A program made the translations under genes and the position numbers. Positions 7,928 to 18,160 of a DNA stretch of 50,135 nucleotides are shown in pieces. Every line of letters starts with the position of its first letter. Positions within the stretch are counted from its first letter, which is position 1. This DNA comes from Prevotella sp. GTDB taxonomy: Bacteria; Bacteroidota; Bacteroidia; Bacteroidales; Bacteroidaceae. The stretch lies in contig JAEEQB010000034.1 in assembly GCA_016285075.1 (NCBI GenBank), forward strand, positions 1 to 50,135. The letters are read 5' to 3'. A model generated the notes under the pieces. That model did no database searches and was not told where the DNA came from. It saw only the letters and a program-made list of their open reading frames with translations.

Positions 7928-8161
7928 CTACTCTGTCTTCTCCACACAGATCGACACTTCGTTCTGCTGCACTGCTACGAATCCGCCTAAGATTTCCAAC
8001 TGCTGCCCATTGAACTCCACCACTCCCTTCTGAAGGGTAGAGATGATAGGGGCATGATCAGTCAGAATCTCGAAGTTGCCCTGTGTGCCAGGCACCTTCA
8101 CGCTTTCCACGTCACCAGTGAATTCAATCCTTTCAGGAGAAACGATCTTTAATCTCAACAT
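7928..8161 (-). CDS. atpC: ATP synthase F1 subunit epsilon, short form
   Basis: 77 residues: only the N-terminal beta-sandwich is present (LRLKIVSPERIEFTGDVESV, then GNFEILTDHAPIIS). The C-terminal two-helix inhibitory domain of E. coli epsilon (about 138 residues in total) is missing. Such short epsilons are usual in Bacteroidetes, as I recall. The subunit would still join gamma to the c-ring but could not insert a C-terminal helix into F1 to block hydrolysis. Confidence 0.93.
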   Translation of the reverse strand: MLRLKIVSPERIEFTGDVESVKVPGTQGNFEILTDHAPIISTLQKGVVEFNGQQLEILGGFVAVQQNEVSICVEKTE

Positions 8162-8199
8162 AAACGTAATATACGATTTAACGATTTACAATTAACGAT

Positions 8200-9729
<1,530 letters not shown>

Positions 9730-9775
9730 CTATTAATATTTAAATGTTTTGTTTTTAGTATTCCATTCAACCTTG

Positions 9776-9807
9776 CAAAGGTAACACTTTTCTTTTAATT
9801 ACCCAAA
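9776..9807 (-). promoter_or_regulatory. Promoter of the atp operon
   Basis: Minus strand: TTTG (9804-9807), 20 bp, TACCTTTG (9776-9783), a full match to the Bacteroidetes housekeeping consensus. The predicted leader is about 43 nt before the atpD ATG. Confidence 0.85.
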
Positions 9808-9839
9808 ATTATTAAGCATTTTTTTCTTTCAAAGATTCT

Positions 9840-10868
9840 TCATATTATCTTTTTTATGCGTCCCATGATTTTCACTGCAAACATGAAGAGCGGTGTCGGC
9901 AATTTGACAATAGCCCAGAGAATCAAATTACCGAGCAACCGATGACGGAACCGCAAAATCTCGCCCAAGGACATCGGCATCTGCATCATCTGGTGAAGGT
10001 CAGCGTCAGGAATCTCCGGAATAATACATTTCCTGTGTTTTAAGACATGACTGACAATATAGAAACTGTTCATCTCCAAATTGTAGCACATATAAGGGGT
10101 ATAGGAATTACCTGTCTTCTGACGACATTTCCATTTCAGGTAGTCTATCGTGGATACGTTCTTAAGGACTTCGTCCCTTTTCAGGTGTGCCCTTTCCTGA
10201 TAGTTAGACAATGAATTCGGCCGGCATAAATAATGATAGGTAATATCAGGCAACAACGCCGCTCTTTCAACCAGTGTGACCAATTCGTAGGTAAAAGCCA
10301 TATCTTCCCAATACACCGCATCAATGAACTTCAGTTTTACAGTTCTAAGGAAATGCAAGTCTATCAAGCAATTGCATACCGAAGACTGGAAGAATCCGTA
10401 GTTACGGAAGGCATAACAAGCCAAATCACCAAGATGCTCAAAAGACTCAGGTGGATAGACAATCTGCTTAGTTGAAGAATGAGACACATTATCAATCTGC
10501 TCAAACGAAGCATAGACCACCTCTGCCCTATGACCATGGGCAGCACCTACCAGTAGATCGATGGTATGCGGTTCAATGACATCGTCAGAATCCAAGAAAT
10601 ACAAGTATTTACCGTTAGCCTCGTCAATAATCCGATTGCGTGAAGGCCCTACACCTAAATTGCACTTATTGCGAAGCAGACGGATAGCCTTTCCTCGTGG
10701 ATGCTCTTTCTGCAAACGTTCCACCACGGCAATAGAGCCATCGTCTCCACAATCGTCTATCACGAGAAACTCTATGTCAGAATACGACTGTGCCAAAGCC
10801 GACTCCATCGTAGCCTCAATGTAGTCAACTGCTTTATAGACAGGAATGCCAACAGTAACCTCGTACAT
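9840..10868 (-). CDS. Glycosyltransferase family 2 (GT-A fold)
   Basis: 342 residues. It starts with the nucleotide-sugar binding strand VTVGIPVYKAVDYIEATMES, carries IDDCGDDGS, and has the metal-binding DXD-type motif FLDSDD near residue 95. The later ED in VYWEDMAFTYEL is the probable catalytic-base region. It transfers a sugar from an NDP-sugar to a glycan or lipid acceptor at the cytoplasmic face; donor and acceptor are unknown. It is 11 bp downstream of another glycosyltransferase, and both belong to a surface-glycan cluster. Confidence 0.9.
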   Translation of the reverse strand: MYEVTVGIPVYKAVDYIEATMESALAQSYSDIEFLVIDDCGDDGSIAVVERLQKEHPRGKAIRLLRNKCNLGVGPSRNRIIDEANGKYLYFLDSDDVIEPHTIDLLVGAAHGHRAEVVYASFEQIDNVSHSSTKQIVYPPESFEHLGDLACYAFRNYGFFQSSVCNCLIDLHFLRTVKLKFIDAVYWEDMAFTYELVTLVERAALLPDITYHYLCRPNSLSNYQERAHLKRDEVLKNVSTIDYLKWKCRQKTGNSYTPYMCYNLEMNSFYIVSHVLKHRKCIIPEIPDADLHQMMQMPMSLGEILRFRHRLLGNLILWAIVKLPTPLFMFAVKIMGRIKKII

Positions 10869-10879
10869 ACTTCATCAAA

Positions 10880-12031
10880 TTAGCTATTCATGGCAGTCGC
10901 TTCGTCCACCACTCTCTTCATTTGGATTTTCCATGTCAAGTGTTCCACCGTTTTCCGAATTTCCTGAGGTTCGAATTGGTGACTGTCAATGAAGTCCAGT
11001 ATCTGCTGAACATTAATAGGCGTTTCATCGGCAGGCGCTTTCAGGACATAGGGTTGGTGGTCAAAGTCGCTGTCCTGTTCACTATAAATGAAAGGTAGAC
11101 CGCGCGTGGCGTACTCCCTGTTTTTCAGTGTCTTAATAACAGTAATGCCACTGCGGTGCCGAGCCAAGGAACCTATTGCGAACTGGCATTGGTTGAAGAC
11201 TTTGTCAAGTTCCTCACCGAAAAGGGTACCATGGAAGATGATTCTGTCCTGTATACCATAATGGTCTATGATGTTCTGGAATCCTTGATGGTATTCATTA
11301 TCCTTATACCTGTCGTCTGGAGCAACTCCTCCGACTATATGGAAATAGACGTTTCGGGGAGCATCTGTATTCTTATAGTATTCCCCAATACCTTTGATTA
11401 ACCTGTCATACCCATGCCAAAGATGAACCTCGGCCACTCCTATCAGATGAACAGCATCATCCTGGGACTGAAACTGGTGAATGGGGATGTTGTCAAAATC
11501 CACTCCATTGCTGATACGGATGGTACGCTGACCGAAGATCTTCTCTGCATCAGAGAACGTCACAAATGCCACCATTTCACGTCCCAGACGACGACGGAAC
11601 AACTGATCGACCTTTAACTCCATTCTCACGGAAAATGGGAAGGAAGCAAACTCTTCATCGTATGGATAGGTTGGTATCTCAGTTACTGAACATACACCGA
11701 TTTTATTCAAATCACGGAAGAAGCGAATCAGCCAAGGATTAGCGTTCTGGAAACAACGGGCATAGACAAACTGGATCCCATTCAGTTTACAATAGTCATA
11801 GACACATCCATAGTCCGTGCGCTGGCGGAGTCCTGCCCAGCGGTCTTTTCCATAATCCTTTATGACCTCATCGTCAACGTAACGGCAACGGTGTCCACGG
11901 CTGTCAAACCCATAGTAACAAAGATGTACTTCGTAACCATTCTCACGAAGTCCTTTTACTTGATAGTGTATCTTTTTTGAGATACCGCTATAGTCCGAAA
12001 AGCCATGATAAACAAGGAAAAGTATCTTCAT
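10880..12031 (-). CDS. Glycosyltransferase family 4-like (GT-B fold)
   Basis: 383 residues. The N-terminal Rossmann domain begins KILFLVYHGFSDYSGISKKI, with the Ser-Gly-Ile-Ser-Lys turn that replaces the common GG motif. The second domain begins near VHLIGVAEVHLWHGYDRLI and has the family layout, but the usual E-x7-E motif is weak (ITVIKTLKNREYATRGLPFI). It probably uses an NDP-sugar to extend a polysaccharide. It is the first gene of a two-gene unit with the GT2 gene and is divergent from the acyltransferase. Confidence 0.82.
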   Translation of the reverse strand: MKILFLVYHGFSDYSGISKKIHYQVKGLRENGYEVHLCYYGFDSRGHRCRYVDDEVIKDYGKDRWAGLRQRTDYGCVYDYCKLNGIQFVYARCFQNANPWLIRFFRDLNKIGVCSVTEIPTYPYDEEFASFPFSVRMELKVDQLFRRRLGREMVAFVTFSDAEKIFGQRTIRISNGVDFDNIPIHQFQSQDDAVHLIGVAEVHLWHGYDRLIKGIGEYYKNTDAPRNVYFHIVGGVAPDDRYKDNEYHQGFQNIIDHYGIQDRIIFHGTLFGEELDKVFNQCQFAIGSLARHRSGITVIKTLKNREYATRGLPFIYSEQDSDFDHQPYVLKAPADETPINVQQILDFIDSHQFEPQEIRKTVEHLTWKIQMKRVVDEATAMNS

Positions 12032-12047
12032 ATTCTATAATTTGCTA

Positions 12048-12055
12048 CAAAATTA
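12048..12055 (-). promoter_or_regulatory. Possible -7 box for the glycosyltransferase pair
   Basis: Minus-strand TAATTTTG, 17 bp upstream of the ATG at 12031. No clear -33 element at the standard distance. It shares the intergenic gap with the divergent plus-strand promoter. Confidence 0.4.
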
Positions 12056-12063
12056 ATAAAAAA

Positions 12064-12095
12064 TTTGCAAACATGCGAAATAAATAGTAATTTTG
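12064..12095 (+). promoter_or_regulatory. Promoter of the acyltransferase gene
   Basis: TTTG (12064-12067), 20 bp, TAATTTTG (12088-12095). Transcription from about 12102 would leave a leader of roughly 16 nt before ATG 12118. Confidence 0.75.
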
Positions 12096-12117
12096 TGCTT
12101 TAGAAACAAAAAATAAC

Positions 12118-12708
12118 ATGGACAACGAAGAAATCCGGCAAAAAATGAAGTCAAGCCCTCGGTTGAAAAGACTGATAGACTGGCTTATTATGAACCAGCG
12201 TGACGCACGCCCGCGTTGGTACATTCGCATACTGGCTCCGCTTTACCAACACCGAGGACGCGGTTCCAAGATCTATCGCTCCGTGCGCATGGACACCCCA
12301 CCCTACAGGAAGTTCTCGCTAGGCACCCGAAGCGTCGTAGAGTCCTACAGCTGTATCAATAATGCTGTTGGCGACGTCTTGATAGGTGACTATACCCGCA
12401 TTGGTCTACATAATACGATCATAGGTCCTGTAACCATTGGCAGCCATGTCAATTTAGCCCAAGGCATTACCGTGACTGCTCTCAATCACAATTTCAGTGA
12501 CTCCTCAAAACGGATTGACGAGCAAGGAGTCTCTACCTCACCCGTCACGATAAAAGACGATGTCTGGATTGGTGCGAATGCTGTCATTCTGCCAGGTGTC
12601 ACTATTGGCAGTCACTGTGTTGTAGCTGCAGGTGCTGTTGTCACAAAAGATATTCCTGACAATTCAATAGCTATTGGAGTACCTGCGGTAGTCAAGAAAC
12701 GCATTTAG
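12118..12708 (+). CDS. Hexapeptide-repeat O-acetyltransferase
   Basis: 196 residues. From about residue 75 the sequence is a left-handed beta-helix of hexapeptide repeats (GDVLIGDYTRIGLHNTIIG, then VTIGSHVNLAQG), with the catalytic-type histidine in LNHNF and the closing VWIGANAVILPGVTIG block. This is the fold of serine, maltose and sugar acetyltransferases that use acetyl-CoA. Lying among glycosyltransferases, it probably O-acetylates a surface glycan. Its 3' end overlaps the convergent glycosyltransferase gene by 17 bp. Confidence 0.88.
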   Translation: MDNEEIRQKMKSSPRLKRLIDWLIMNQRDARPRWYIRILAPLYQHRGRGSKIYRSVRMDTPPYRKFSLGTRSVVESYSCINNAVGDVLIGDYTRIGLHNTIIGPVTIGSHVNLAQGITVTALNHNFSDSSKRIDEQGVSTSPVTIKDDVWIGANAVILPGVTIGSHCVVAAGAVVTKDIPDNSIAIGVPAVVKKRI

Positions 12709-13804
12709 CATAGATCTCCATCACGGAATCAGCCACTCTCTGCGCATTGAAACGCTGCTGGACCAATAATGTAGCATTCTTGCTACACTTCTCAAACAGA
12801 GACTGATCATCAAAAAAACTCAGGATAGCATCAGCAAGCTGTTGCTGATTGTTGAAATCCACGACAAGACCGTTTTCCTTGTCAGTAAGCAGTTCCTTAG
12901 TTCCATCTGTAGGTGTCGCAATAATTGCTTTTCCCATAGCCATCGCTTCCAGCAAAGCTATGGAAAGTCCCTCCCAAAGGCTGGGCAGACAATAGACATC
13001 AATACAGTTCAACAGTTCTGGGACATCTGTGCGGAAAGGACTACGATATAAATAATCCATCATGCGATTGTCCTGAATAAAGGAGTCAACTGCTTGATCC
13101 ATATCTCCCTCACCCACGAAAAGTCCTTTCACTTTCGGATTCTTCTCATGAGCCTGTTTCAATGCCTTTAAGAAAAGTAATGGATTCTTCTGCTTTGTCG
13201 TCCTGGCTATAAAACCTACGACAAAATCATCATCTGAGAAATGGAAACCTTCACGCCGATCGTCAAATGTCCTGTTCCTATTGAAGACATCCAGATTGAT
13301 ACCATTCTCAATGACCGTGACCTCTTTTAGTCCAAAAACCTGCCTACCCGTTTCAGCATTGCTCTTTGATACACAGATGACTGAATCGGAATAATGGCAG
13401 ATTAGCTTCTCTGACCATCCGCGCAGTTTCTTTATGATAGCATTCTGATCGTCATGGAAGCTCCAACCATGCACTGTATATATCAAAGGTATATGAAGAG
13501 ACCTGGCAGGGAAGATCACGTTTGAAGCAGCCCTGCTACCATGGGCATGAACTATATCTATCTGTTCTTCCTTCATCAGAGCCTTCACACGCTTCTGAAC
13601 ATTCATGTCAAAGGGGCTTTGAGATTCTATGACATGGCACTTGATACCACTTGCCTCCAGACGGTTGATCATCTCTCCTCCTGTAAAAGACAAGCAAACA
13701 GGCTGGTAACGGGTCTTATCCAAATAATACACTAAGTCCAGCAGATGTGATTCACCGCCGCCTATTTGTCCTTGACGTATGACTTCCAGAACCTTCTTCT
13801 TCAT
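12692..13804 (-). CDS. Glycosyltransferase family 4 (GT-B fold)
   Basis: 370 residues from ATG 13804 (MKKKVLEVIRQGQIGGGESH). The frame extends to 13933, but that part is basic, has no domain and crosses the upstream gene's end. GGGESHLLDL is the N-terminal glycine motif; IVHAHGSRAA and VIENGINLDVF are typical, and the C-terminal EGLSIALLEAMAMGKAIIAT holds the E-x7-E nucleotide-sugar motif. It probably adds a hexose to a lipid-linked or capsular glycan. It converges with the acetyltransferase gene and overlaps it tail to tail. Confidence 0.9.
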   Translation of the reverse strand: MKKKVLEVIRQGQIGGGESHLLDLVYYLDKTRYQPVCLSFTGGEMINRLEASGIKCHVIESQSPFDMNVQKRVKALMKEEQIDIVHAHGSRAASNVIFPARSLHIPLIYTVHGWSFHDDQNAIIKKLRGWSEKLICHYSDSVICVSKSNAETGRQVFGLKEVTVIENGINLDVFNRNRTFDDRREGFHFSDDDFVVGFIARTTKQKNPLLFLKALKQAHEKNPKVKGLFVGEGDMDQAVDSFIQDNRMMDYLYRSPFRTDVPELLNCIDVYCLPSLWEGLSIALLEAMAMGKAIIATPTDGTKELLTDKENGLVVDFNNQQQLADAILSFFDDQSLFEKCSKNATLLVQQRFNAQRVADSVMEIYAKCVS

Positions 13805-13862
13805 ATTTTTTCTTGTTTCTAATCCATTATCATCTATACATAAGGTTGAACGTTCAGTATCA

Positions 13863-14195
13863 TCAACCAAACAAATCGAGTGAGAGATCTTCTTTCGGTT
13901 TCTCTTCTTTCTCCTCTGGATGTTTCTCTTCATGGAACTCTAACATCAGCTGACGTGCATCAGCATTATGAGCCGTATTCAAACGATAGACTCCTCGGCG
14001 TTCCGTACGTTCAATGAGCGAAGAGTCTGACTTAGAATTCTTCAGCAAAAACCGCCGAACACCATTCCGGATATCATTGAGGTCAGGCTGAGAGAAAAAA
14101 GTGGCATTCATATTGTAGACATGCATTGTCAGGGCATGCACACTGATGCCATGTTGCCCAACTGCCGAAAGTATCTGCAATATTTGTCTTTCCAT
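13863..14195 (-). CDS. Small conserved protein with winged-helix-like N-terminus
   Basis: 110 residues. The first 75 (ILQILSAVGQHGISVHALTM, then NGVRRFLLKNS, and RRGVYRLN) look like a small winged-helix domain: helix, turn, recognition-type helix and a short beta hairpin. A charged linker (HEEKHPEEKEEKPKE) leads to the C-terminal DLSLDLFG. That tail resembles the hexapeptide form of the beta sliding-clamp binding motif (QLxLxLF-like). The function is unknown. It lies 59 bp upstream of the GT4 gene and downstream of a terminator. Confidence 0.65.
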   Translation of the reverse strand: MERQILQILSAVGQHGISVHALTMHVYNMNATFFSQPDLNDIRNGVRRFLLKNSKSDSSLIERTERRGVYRLNTAHNADARQLMLEFHEEKHPEEKEEKPKEDLSLDLFG

Positions 14196-14257
14196 TCAGG
14201 TTCCTGATGTTTGAAGTTAGTGAAGAGAGGTATGTAGCTAATGGTAGGAATTAAGTG

Positions 14258-14295
14258 AAAAAGGTCGGCAAACCCGTATGCTTACCGACCTTTTT
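14258..14295. terminator. Bidirectional-looking intrinsic terminator
   Basis: Stem AAAAAGGTCGG (14258-14268) / CCGACCTTTTT (14285-14295) with a 16-nt loop. Read on the minus strand it ends the winged-helix gene at 14318; the T-run is formed by the stem itself. No plus-strand gene ends here. Confidence 0.8.
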
Positions 14296-14317
14296 TATTT
14301 GTCTGAATGTTGTTTGC

Positions 14318-14629
14318 TTATGCGAGCGTAATCTTCTCCTCAGCGTTCACCAGCTTGCCCTCCTTGAAGAGCCAGCCCAGACCGAGAAGAGTCTCCTCCT
14401 CTGAAATCTTTGCAGCCTTAGCAATCTCCTTTACAGAGAGAGCCTTCTCTGCTGCTGCCAGTGCCTGATAAACATCTCCTGCCTTGAAACCGATATTCTC
14501 TGCATTCACTGCGAGTGTTTCCTTCTTAGCAGCAGCCTTAGGAGCTGCAACCTTCTTCACGGTTTCCTTCTTAGCTGCTGTAGTCTTTGTCTCAGTAGCC
14601 TTCTTCGTTGTTGCTTTCTTTTCTGCCAT
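14318..14629 (-). CDS. Winged-helix protein with histone H1-like Lys/Ala tail
   Basis: 103 residues in two parts. Residues 1-37 are a Lys/Ala/Thr-rich tail (AEKKATTKKATETKTTAAKK) like a eukaryotic H1 or bacterial histone-like tail. Residues 42-103 form a compact winged helix (AGDVYQALAAAEKALSVKEI, then LLGLGWLFKEGKLV) of the kind annotated in Bacteroidetes as a winged helix-turn-helix domain of the DUF2582 type. It probably binds DNA without strong sequence specificity. It is monocistronic, with its own -7 box upstream and a strong terminator downstream. Confidence 0.8.
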   Translation of the reverse strand: MAEKKATTKKATETKTTAAKKETVKKVAAPKAAAKKETLAVNAENIGFKAGDVYQALAAAEKALSVKEIAKAAKISEEETLLGLGWLFKEGKLVNAEEKITLA

Positions 14630-14689
14630 AATGCTTTAAATAATTAATAATCGTATTTTTGTAAATACTTATCCTAATCTTTTCGAGTG

Positions 14690-14697
14690 CAAAGGTA
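14690..14697 (-). promoter_or_regulatory. -7 box of the winged-helix gene
   Basis: Minus-strand TACCTTTG, 60 bp upstream of the ATG. A TTG lies 15 bp further upstream, closer than the usual 19-21 bp, so the -33 part is uncertain. Confidence 0.55.
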
Positions 14698-14799
14698 ACT
14701 CTTCTTTTTATACAACTGACTGAATTTTAGGCCTTTTTACAACAAAACGGCATTATTCTTGACGTAAGTCAACTACGCACGAAGGAAGTTTTGTAGAAT

Positions 14800-16581
14800 T
14801 CATTCACCATCGGCCGTAGCGGATGTAGAACGAAGTTCCACCTTCAGTTGCAGTTCATCCAACTGTTTCTGATCAAGGAAGCCCGGAGCATCAAGCATCA
14901 CATCACGTCCACTGTTGTTCTTTGGGAAGGCTATACAGTCGCGGATGCTGTCAAGTCCTGCCATCAGGCTCACGAAACGGTCAAGACCGAAAGCCAGTCC
15001 TGCGTGAGGAGGTGCACCATACTTAAAGGCATTGATAAGGAAGCCGAACTGAGCCATGGCCTTCTCGGGCGTGAAGCCTAAGATCTGGAACATCTTCTCC
15101 TGCAGTTTTCCATCATGGATACGCAAGGATCCACCACCCACTTCTACGCCATTGCACACGAAGTCATAAGCCACGGCGCGCACTTTCTCCGGTGCTGTAT
15201 CCAACAAAGGAATGTCCTCGGGATTAGGCAGAGTAAACGGATGGTGCGTAGCCATCAAACGCTGTTCTTCATCACTCCACTCAAAGAGCGGGAAGTCCAC
15301 AATCCATAGACAAACAAACTTATTCTTGTCCCTCAATCCCAGCCGATCAGCCATTTCCAGACGCAAGGTGCAAAGCTGCACACGCGTCTTGTTAGCATTG
15401 TCACCAGATAGAATCAGAACCAGGTCACCATCCTTGGCACCCATAGCCTCCTTTACCTGCTGCCACACAGCGGGCTCATAGAACTTGTCGATACTGGATT
15501 TCACCGTTCCGTCCTCATTGAACTTCACATAGACCAAACCTTTAGCTCCTACCTGCGGACGCTTTACGAAATCAGTCAGTTGATCCAATTGCTTGCGGGT
15601 ATAGTTAGCACAGCCAGGAACACAGATACCACCAATATATTCAGCATCGTTGAACACGGGGAAGGTACCTGTTCCCTTCAGCTGAGGTATCAGCTCAACG
15701 AACTCCATACCAAAGCGCAAATCCGGTTTATCGCTGCCGAAACGGCGCATGGCCTCATGCCATGTCATACGCTGAAGCGGCGGCAACTCCACGCCACGCA
15801 CCTCTTTAAACAGGTGACGGGCCAACTCCTCAAAGATATTCAGCACATCCTCTTGATCAGCAAATGACATTTCACAGTCTATCTGCGTAAACTCGGGCTG
15901 ACGGTCTGCACGCAGATCCTCGTCACGGAAGCACTTGGCAATCTGGAAGTAACGGTCAAAGCCACTCACCATGAGCAACTGCTTCAACGTCTGAGGCGAC
16001 TGGGGCAGTGCATAGAACTGTCCAGGATTCATACGCGAGGGAACCACAAAGTCACGTGCTCCCTCGGGCGTAGAACCAATCAGTATCGGCGTCTCAACCT
16101 CAATGAAGTCCAGATTGTCCAGGAAGTTGCGAATCAGGATTGTCATTCTGTGGCGCAATTCCAGGTTCTTTCTCACCACCGGGCGGCGTAAGTCCAGATA
16201 ACGGTACTTCATACGGATATCGTCACCGCCGTCTGTCTGGTCCTCAATGGTAAACGGGGGTGTCTGACTCTCGCTGAGAACGTTCAGTTCCTCGGCCAAT
16301 ATCTCGATGTCACCCGTCGGCATCTTCGGATTCTTAGACTGCCGTTCGCTTACCGTACCCTTTACCTGAACACACCATTCTCGCCCCATCTTATTAGCCT
16401 GGTCGCAGAGCTGTGCATCCTTCGATTCGTCAAACACCAACTGCGTCAAACCATAACGGTCGCGCAAGTCGACAAACGTCATTCCTCCCATCTTACGGGT
16501 GCGTTGCACCCATCCTGCCAGCGTTACGTTCTTACCGGCATCAGTGAGTCTCAACTCACCGCAAGTATTCGTTCTATACAT
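14800..16581 (-). CDS. aspS: Aspartyl-tRNA synthetase (bacterial type)
   Basis: 593 residues, the length of bacterial AspRS with the inserted GAD domain. It charges tRNA-Asp. The N-terminal OB-fold anticodon-binding domain ([20 protein letters not shown]) is followed by class II motif 2 ([19 protein letters not shown]) and motif 3 ([13 protein letters not shown]). It ends with [18 protein letters not shown], typical of the bacterial enzyme. It lies downstream of nuoN; a pair of palindromes at 16603-16640 lies just before its start, and I see no TAnnTTTG box in that gap. Confidence 0.96.
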   Translation of the reverse strand: MYRTNTCGELRLTDAGKNVTLAGWVQRTRKMGGMTFVDLRDRYGLTQLVFDESKDAQLCDQANKMGREWCVQVKGTVSERQSKNPKMPTGDIEILAEELNVLSESQTPPFTIEDQTDGGDDIRMKYRYLDLRRPVVRKNLELRHRMTILIRNFLDNLDFIEVETPILIGSTPEGARDFVVPSRMNPGQFYALPQSPQTLKQLLMVSGFDRYFQIAKCFRDEDLRADRQPEFTQIDCEMSFADQEDVLNIFEELARHLFKEVRGVELPPLQRMTWHEAMRRFGSDKPDLRFGMEFVELIPQLKGTGTFPVFNDAEYIGGICVPGCANYTRKQLDQLTDFVKRPQVGAKGLVYVKFNEDGTVKSSIDKFYEPAVWQQVKEAMGAKDGDLVLILSGDNANKTRVQLCTLRLEMADRLGLRDKNKFVCLWIVDFPLFEWSDEEQRLMATHHPFTLPNPEDIPLLDTAPEKVRAVAYDFVCNGVEVGGGSLRIHDGKLQEKMFQILGFTPEKAMAQFGFLINAFKYGAPPHAGLAFGLDRFVSLMAGLDSIRDCIAFPKNNSGRDVMLDAPGFLDQKQLDELQLKVELRSTSATADGE

Positions 16582-16602
16582 TATTAACTACAGTTTTCTT
16601 AA

Positions 16603-16640
16603 AATACTCGCCGAGTATTGAATATTACTCGACGAGTATT
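16603..16640. promoter_or_regulatory. Two operator-like palindromes upstream of aspS
   Basis: AATACTCGCCGAGTATT (16603-16619) is a perfect 8+8 palindrome about a single base. The second, TACTCGACGAGTA (16626-16638), has the same CTCGnCGAG core. Their centres (16611 and 16632) are 21 bp apart, two helical turns. No T-tract follows, so a terminator role is less likely than binding of a dimeric regulator. Confidence 0.6.
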
Positions 16641-16696
16641 AATTATCATATCTCACATATTAACTTCCATATCAACTACCGGAAGTTACCCCCGGA

Positions 16697-18148
16697 TTAC
16701 ACGCCTGCCGCACTAGCGATCCACTGGTAGATACAGCTGACTACACCAAAGGCAGCAATACCGGCAGTACAGAGGGCCAGGGCCAAGCGAGTGTTCACAT
16801 CACTCTTAAACGCAGGCAGGGGTGTGGTACTCTTCTTGATATACATAGCCTTGACAATACGCAGATAGTAGTAGAGTGAAGGCACAGTATTGATAAGAGC
16901 CACGAATACCACGAAATAAGCCAGGAAGGAGCCTTCTTCAGCGGCAGCCATGAAGACAAAGAACTTCGAGAACATGCCTGCGAAAGGAGGAATACCTGCC
17001 AACGAGAACAAGGCAAGCGTCATGAGGAACGACAACTTAGGATTGGTCTCATAGAAGCTATTGTAGGCATCCATGTCAGTACGTCCATAGCGCTGCTCCA
17101 CCACATTAATCACAGTGAAGACAGCCATGTTGGCTACCACGTAGACCAGCACATAGTAAGTAAGGGCGGTGCCTCCGAGAGCACTGTTGCCCATAACGGC
17201 CAACATGATGTAACCTGCCTGGGAAATAGAGCTGAAAGCCATGAATCGTTTCAACTCTTTCTGACGCATGGCAAAAAGGTTACCCACCGTAATGGTGAGC
17301 ACGATAACCGTGCCCATCAGCACTTCCCAGTATTCCACCAACGGAGCCATCACCTTTGTAAGGATGATACACAGAGCCAAGGCAGCCGACCCTTTCGAGA
17401 TGACGCTCAAGTAGCCAGTTACGGGTGTAGGTGCACCCTGATAGGTGTCGGCAGTCCAGAAGTGGAAAGGAACAAGCGAGAGTTTGAAACCGAGTCCGCT
17501 GAAGAAGAACACCATGCCCATGATGACTAGTGGCATCTTATCAGAGCCATAGTTCGTCATGTTACTCAGCGGCAGAACCATATCCTCAAAATACAGTGTG
17601 CCCGTAGCGCCATAGAGGAACGAGATACCATAGAGCATCACTCCTGAAGAGAAAGTGGCCGTGAGGATGTACTTGGCTGCAGCCTCAGCACTCTGCTGTT
17701 TCTTCTTGTCGAAAGCCACCAGACAAGCCAGAGGCACAGAAGCAGTCTCAAGTCCGAGGAAGAACATGAGGAAATTGCCTGAGGAAATCATGATGAACAT
17801 GCCGAGAAGCGTAGAAAGCAACAGCATGTAGTACTCACCTTCCAGTTTCTTGGCAGTCTGTAGCCACGGCTGCGACATAATGACTACGATGAGCGTACCC
17901 AATGCCAAGATAACCTTCATGACATTGACCAGTTGCGAGGTGACATAGAGACCACCGAAGGCTTCTGTAGGCGCGGGGTTCCAAGCTATCGGGAATGCAA
18001 CGCCGACAGGCAATGCAACATACATGACCCACTTCAGGAACTGGCTTTTACGCTCACCAGTAAGAGCAAAGTCTACAAAGAATACAAGTATCAGCCAGAA
18101 AACGAGGCAAGCCTCGGGCATCATATTTAAGAATTGTCCGTAATTCAT
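16697..18148 (-). CDS. nuoN: Complex I subunit N
   Basis: 483 residues, hydrophobic throughout, with the antiporter-like fold of the proton-pumping arm. Conserved elements include the glutamate in MFFLGLETASVPLACLVAF, the lysine region of GLGFKLSLVPFHFWTADTY, and FMAFSSISQAGYIM. It is the last gene of the nuo operon, 12 bp after nuoM. Confidence 0.95.
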   Translation of the reverse strand: MNYGQFLNMMPEACLVFWLILVFFVDFALTGERKSQFLKWVMYVALPVGVAFPIAWNPAPTEAFGGLYVTSQLVNVMKVILALGTLIVVIMSQPWLQTAKKLEGEYYMLLLSTLLGMFIMISSGNFLMFFLGLETASVPLACLVAFDKKKQQSAEAAAKYILTATFSSGVMLYGISFLYGATGTLYFEDMVLPLSNMTNYGSDKMPLVIMGMVFFFSGLGFKLSLVPFHFWTADTYQGAPTPVTGYLSVISKGSAALALCIILTKVMAPLVEYWEVLMGTVIVLTITVGNLFAMRQKELKRFMAFSSISQAGYIMLAVMGNSALGGTALTYYVLVYVVANMAVFTVINVVEQRYGRTDMDAYNSFYETNPKLSFLMTLALFSLAGIPPFAGMFSKFFVFMAAAEEGSFLAYFVVFVALINTVPSLYYYLRIVKAMYIKKSTTPLPAFKSDVNTRLALALCTAGIAAFGVVSCIYQWIASAAGV

Positions 18149-18160
18149 CTTTTCTCTAAT

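Noticed and set aside
16603..16640. Intrinsic terminator for the nuo operon
   Set aside because: Stems are short and AT-flanked and no T-run follows on the minus strand; operator-like reading preferred.
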